Source of the DNA: an uncultured Granulicatella sp.
Lineage (GTDB): Bacteria > Bacillota > Bacilli > Lactobacillales > Aerococcaceae
Direction of reading: 5' to 3'
DNA: 6,752 nt
Assembly (NCBI GenBank): GCA_947254045.1
Contig: CAMYBO010000070.1
Span: 1 to 6,752, forward strand
Below the pieces are notes generated by a model. It had not been told where the DNA came from. It worked only from the letters and a program-made list of their open reading frames with translations, and made no database searches. Below, piece by piece: positions 5,894-6,752 of this stretch (position 1 is the first letter of the stretch; each line of letters starts with the position of its first letter). A program made the translations under genes and the position numbers.

Positions 5894-6326
5894 CAACTAA
5901 CTTTTAACGCATGTCGTTCAATATAATAATCTAAACAACTAACCAGTCCTCTTTTCTTTAGGACTGGTTTTGATATAGCTCGTTTGAGTACTGACTTCTG
6001 TGCCCCTGTGGGTAGTGGTTCCCCCAATTCGACACCTTATCAGCTATCCATCTAGGAACTCCTAACTTAAGCAGCCCCCATAATCGTTTAGTTTTCATTT
6101 TCCATTGTTTCCAGATAATCACTCGTATTCGCGTTCGTAGCCTTTCATCTATTCGAGTCAATGTCTCTTTCATATTTCCTAATGAGAAATAATTTATCCA
6201 ACCTCGAATTACCCAGTTTAATCATTGAATACGTGTAGTTAAGTCTATATTCCATTTCCTCTGTGTTAATTTCTTTAGTTTCAGTTTAAATTTCTGAATA
6301 CTACCTTCATGTGGTCGACACTTCCA
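5893..6326 (-). pseudogene. ltrA: Group II intron reverse transcriptase/maturase, 3' fragment
   Basis: About 144 codons of the C-terminal maturase (X) and DNA-binding region remain of a protein that is normally about 420 residues or more. The reading begins WKCRPHEGSIQKFKLKLKKL, continues through WVIRGWINYFSLGNMKETL, then IDERLRTRIRVIIWKQWK and LLKLGVPRWIADKVSNWG. The end, in another frame, is GAQKSVLKRAIS, RGLVSCLDYY and HALKVS before TGA. Three lesions are visible: loss of the whole reverse-transcriptase part at the 5' junction, an in-frame TGA at 6224-6222 (after TTRIQ), and a frameshift near 6005-6025 that fits a one-base deletion. A stretch from ATG 6173 stays open for 71 codons but is only a piece of this wreck. 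Confidence 0.85.
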
Positions 6327-6658
6327 GACTTCTCATAATTCGTTGTTACTAACGCCCTCGGCGCTCATGAGACCTCACGGGATAAGTTGTACATCTTTCC
6401 TCGTTCACTCTCGTGATTTACGCATATAGGTTTACGACTACCTTTTCGGACTTTAAAGTCATGCGCCTTCTCATCCACTATATACGCCTTACTATCACGT
6501 TTCTGTTCATAGAGCCACAATTTCGTTATCCCTTCTTCTCCCCGCTACCTCACAGTAGTCAGGCTTGGGAGTCACTAGTAGGTTCACCGGTAGTAGGTGC
6601 CCTTGGAAGACTTTCACCTCAGATGTACGACATGCTCATCATACGCATAAAAAAGGCT

Positions 6659-6671
6659 AGATTTTGGGGTG
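6659..6671 (+). repeat. Right arm of the split inverted repeat, covering the orfA ribosome site
   Basis: AGATTTTGGGGTG pairs with 5794-5806 at 11 of 13 positions. Its GGGGTG is the only purine-rich site before the transposase ATG, 7 nt downstream, so pairing would mask translation initiation. Confidence 0.5.
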
Positions 6672-6678
6672 TTTTTTA

Positions 6679-6752
6679 ATGAAATTAACTTATGAACATA
6701 AAATAGAAATTTATCAACTGAGAAAACAAGGTAAAAGCTTAAAGAATCTTTC
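6679..6752 (+). CDS. IS3-family transposase OrfA, 5' end (cut by window edge)
   Basis: Twenty-four full codons are present, MKLTYEHKIEIYQLRKQG followed by KSLKNL, and the frame runs off the window. This N-terminus is typical of the helix-turn-helix OrfA protein of IS3-family elements (IS150-type) common in streptococci and enterococci; OrfA binds the terminal repeats and is usually fused to OrfB by frameshifting. A weak GGGGTG site sits 7 nt before ATG. It is the only plus-strand gene in the window. The left end of the element cannot be placed with certainty: only 30 bp separate the ATG from the intron, so the terminal repeat is either lost or lies beyond the intron. Confidence 0.75.
   Translation, partial: MKLTYEHKIEIYQLRKQGKSLKNL

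Larger units (their letters stand above)
5828..6648 (-). mobile_element. Internally deleted group II intron (IIC-like)
   Basis: About 821 nt on the minus strand. The 3' end has a clear domain V (5893-5860): lower stem CCGCCGTA with TACGGTGG, a GCC/GGC distal stem with a GAAC loop, and the two-base bulge. Its catalytic triad aligns as CGC, the form described for group IIC, rather than AGC. A domain VI hairpin (AGGGG/CCCCT) and an end CTACTCGAT at 5828 follow. The 5' part (6648 to about 6327) has no coding frame and resembles domain I RNA, as I recall group II introns. The 5' end reads ATGCG instead of GTGYG and directly follows a T6 run, as is usual for IIC insertion next to terminators. Most of domain I-IV and of the maturase gene is missing: domain I runs directly into the last third of the ORF near 6326-6335. 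It cannot supply its own maturase. Subclass assignment is tentative. Confidence 0.8.

Noticed and set aside
5958..6173. 71-codon frame taken as a complete small gene
   Set aside because: Its sequence is the maturase C-terminus, continued upstream past an in-frame TGA and downstream in another frame, so it is a pseudogene fragment.
6413..6679. 88-codon plus-strand open frame upstream of orfA
   Set aside because: It lies antisense to group II intron domain I RNA, has no ribosome site and a random-looking composition.
1..6752. CRISPR array, tRNA or rRNA genes
   Set aside because: No regularly spaced direct repeats and no tRNA cloverleaf or rRNA sequence were seen on either strand.

Overview
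The window is low-GC Gram-positive DNA, most likely from the order Lactobacillales. The evidence is A/T-rich sequence, strong AGGAGG-type ribosome sites, intrinsic terminators with long T tracts, a PcsB-type secreted CHAP protein and an IS3-family transposase start typical of streptococci and enterococci. I cannot name the genus. A Carnobacteriaceae member such as Granulicatella is a guess from the overall look of the proteins, not a result.

Almost everything reads on the minus strand. From right to left: an IS3-family orfA start (plus strand, 6679 to the window edge); a deleted group II intron (about 5828-6648) with the decayed 3' end of its maturase gene; a peptidoglycan-hydrolase-like secreted protein (4348-5616) with an upstream WalR-type box and its own terminator; a 322-bp leader region (4026-4347) holding a promoter, two hairpins and a strong terminator-like structure ahead of queG; the compact run queG-trmL-two small membrane proteins (4025-1888), closed by a terminator that contains the last stop codon; then a monocistronic GH13 alpha-glucosidase (1789-122) with its own promoter and terminator. 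Positions 1-61, past that last terminator, hold nothing I can support.

queG and trmL both act on the wobble position (34) of tRNA anticodons: QueG finishes queuosine synthesis and TrmL adds a 2'-O-methyl group. They overlap by 11 bp and are almost certainly cotranscribed. The two small proteins downstream have two predicted membrane segments each and look like diverged copies of one another. The alpha-glucosidase is an independent sugar-utilisation gene. The PcsB-like protein belongs to cell-wall remodelling and probably to the WalRK regulon.

I see no clearly new multi-gene system. The parts most worth following up are (1) the promoter plus terminator hairpin before queG, which is either an attenuated leader or a free small RNA, (2) a 13-nt inverted repeat split by the intron, with one arm covering the presumed ribosome site of the transposase, which suggests the intron inserted into the leader of an IS element, and (3) the paired small membrane proteins in the tRNA-modification operon.
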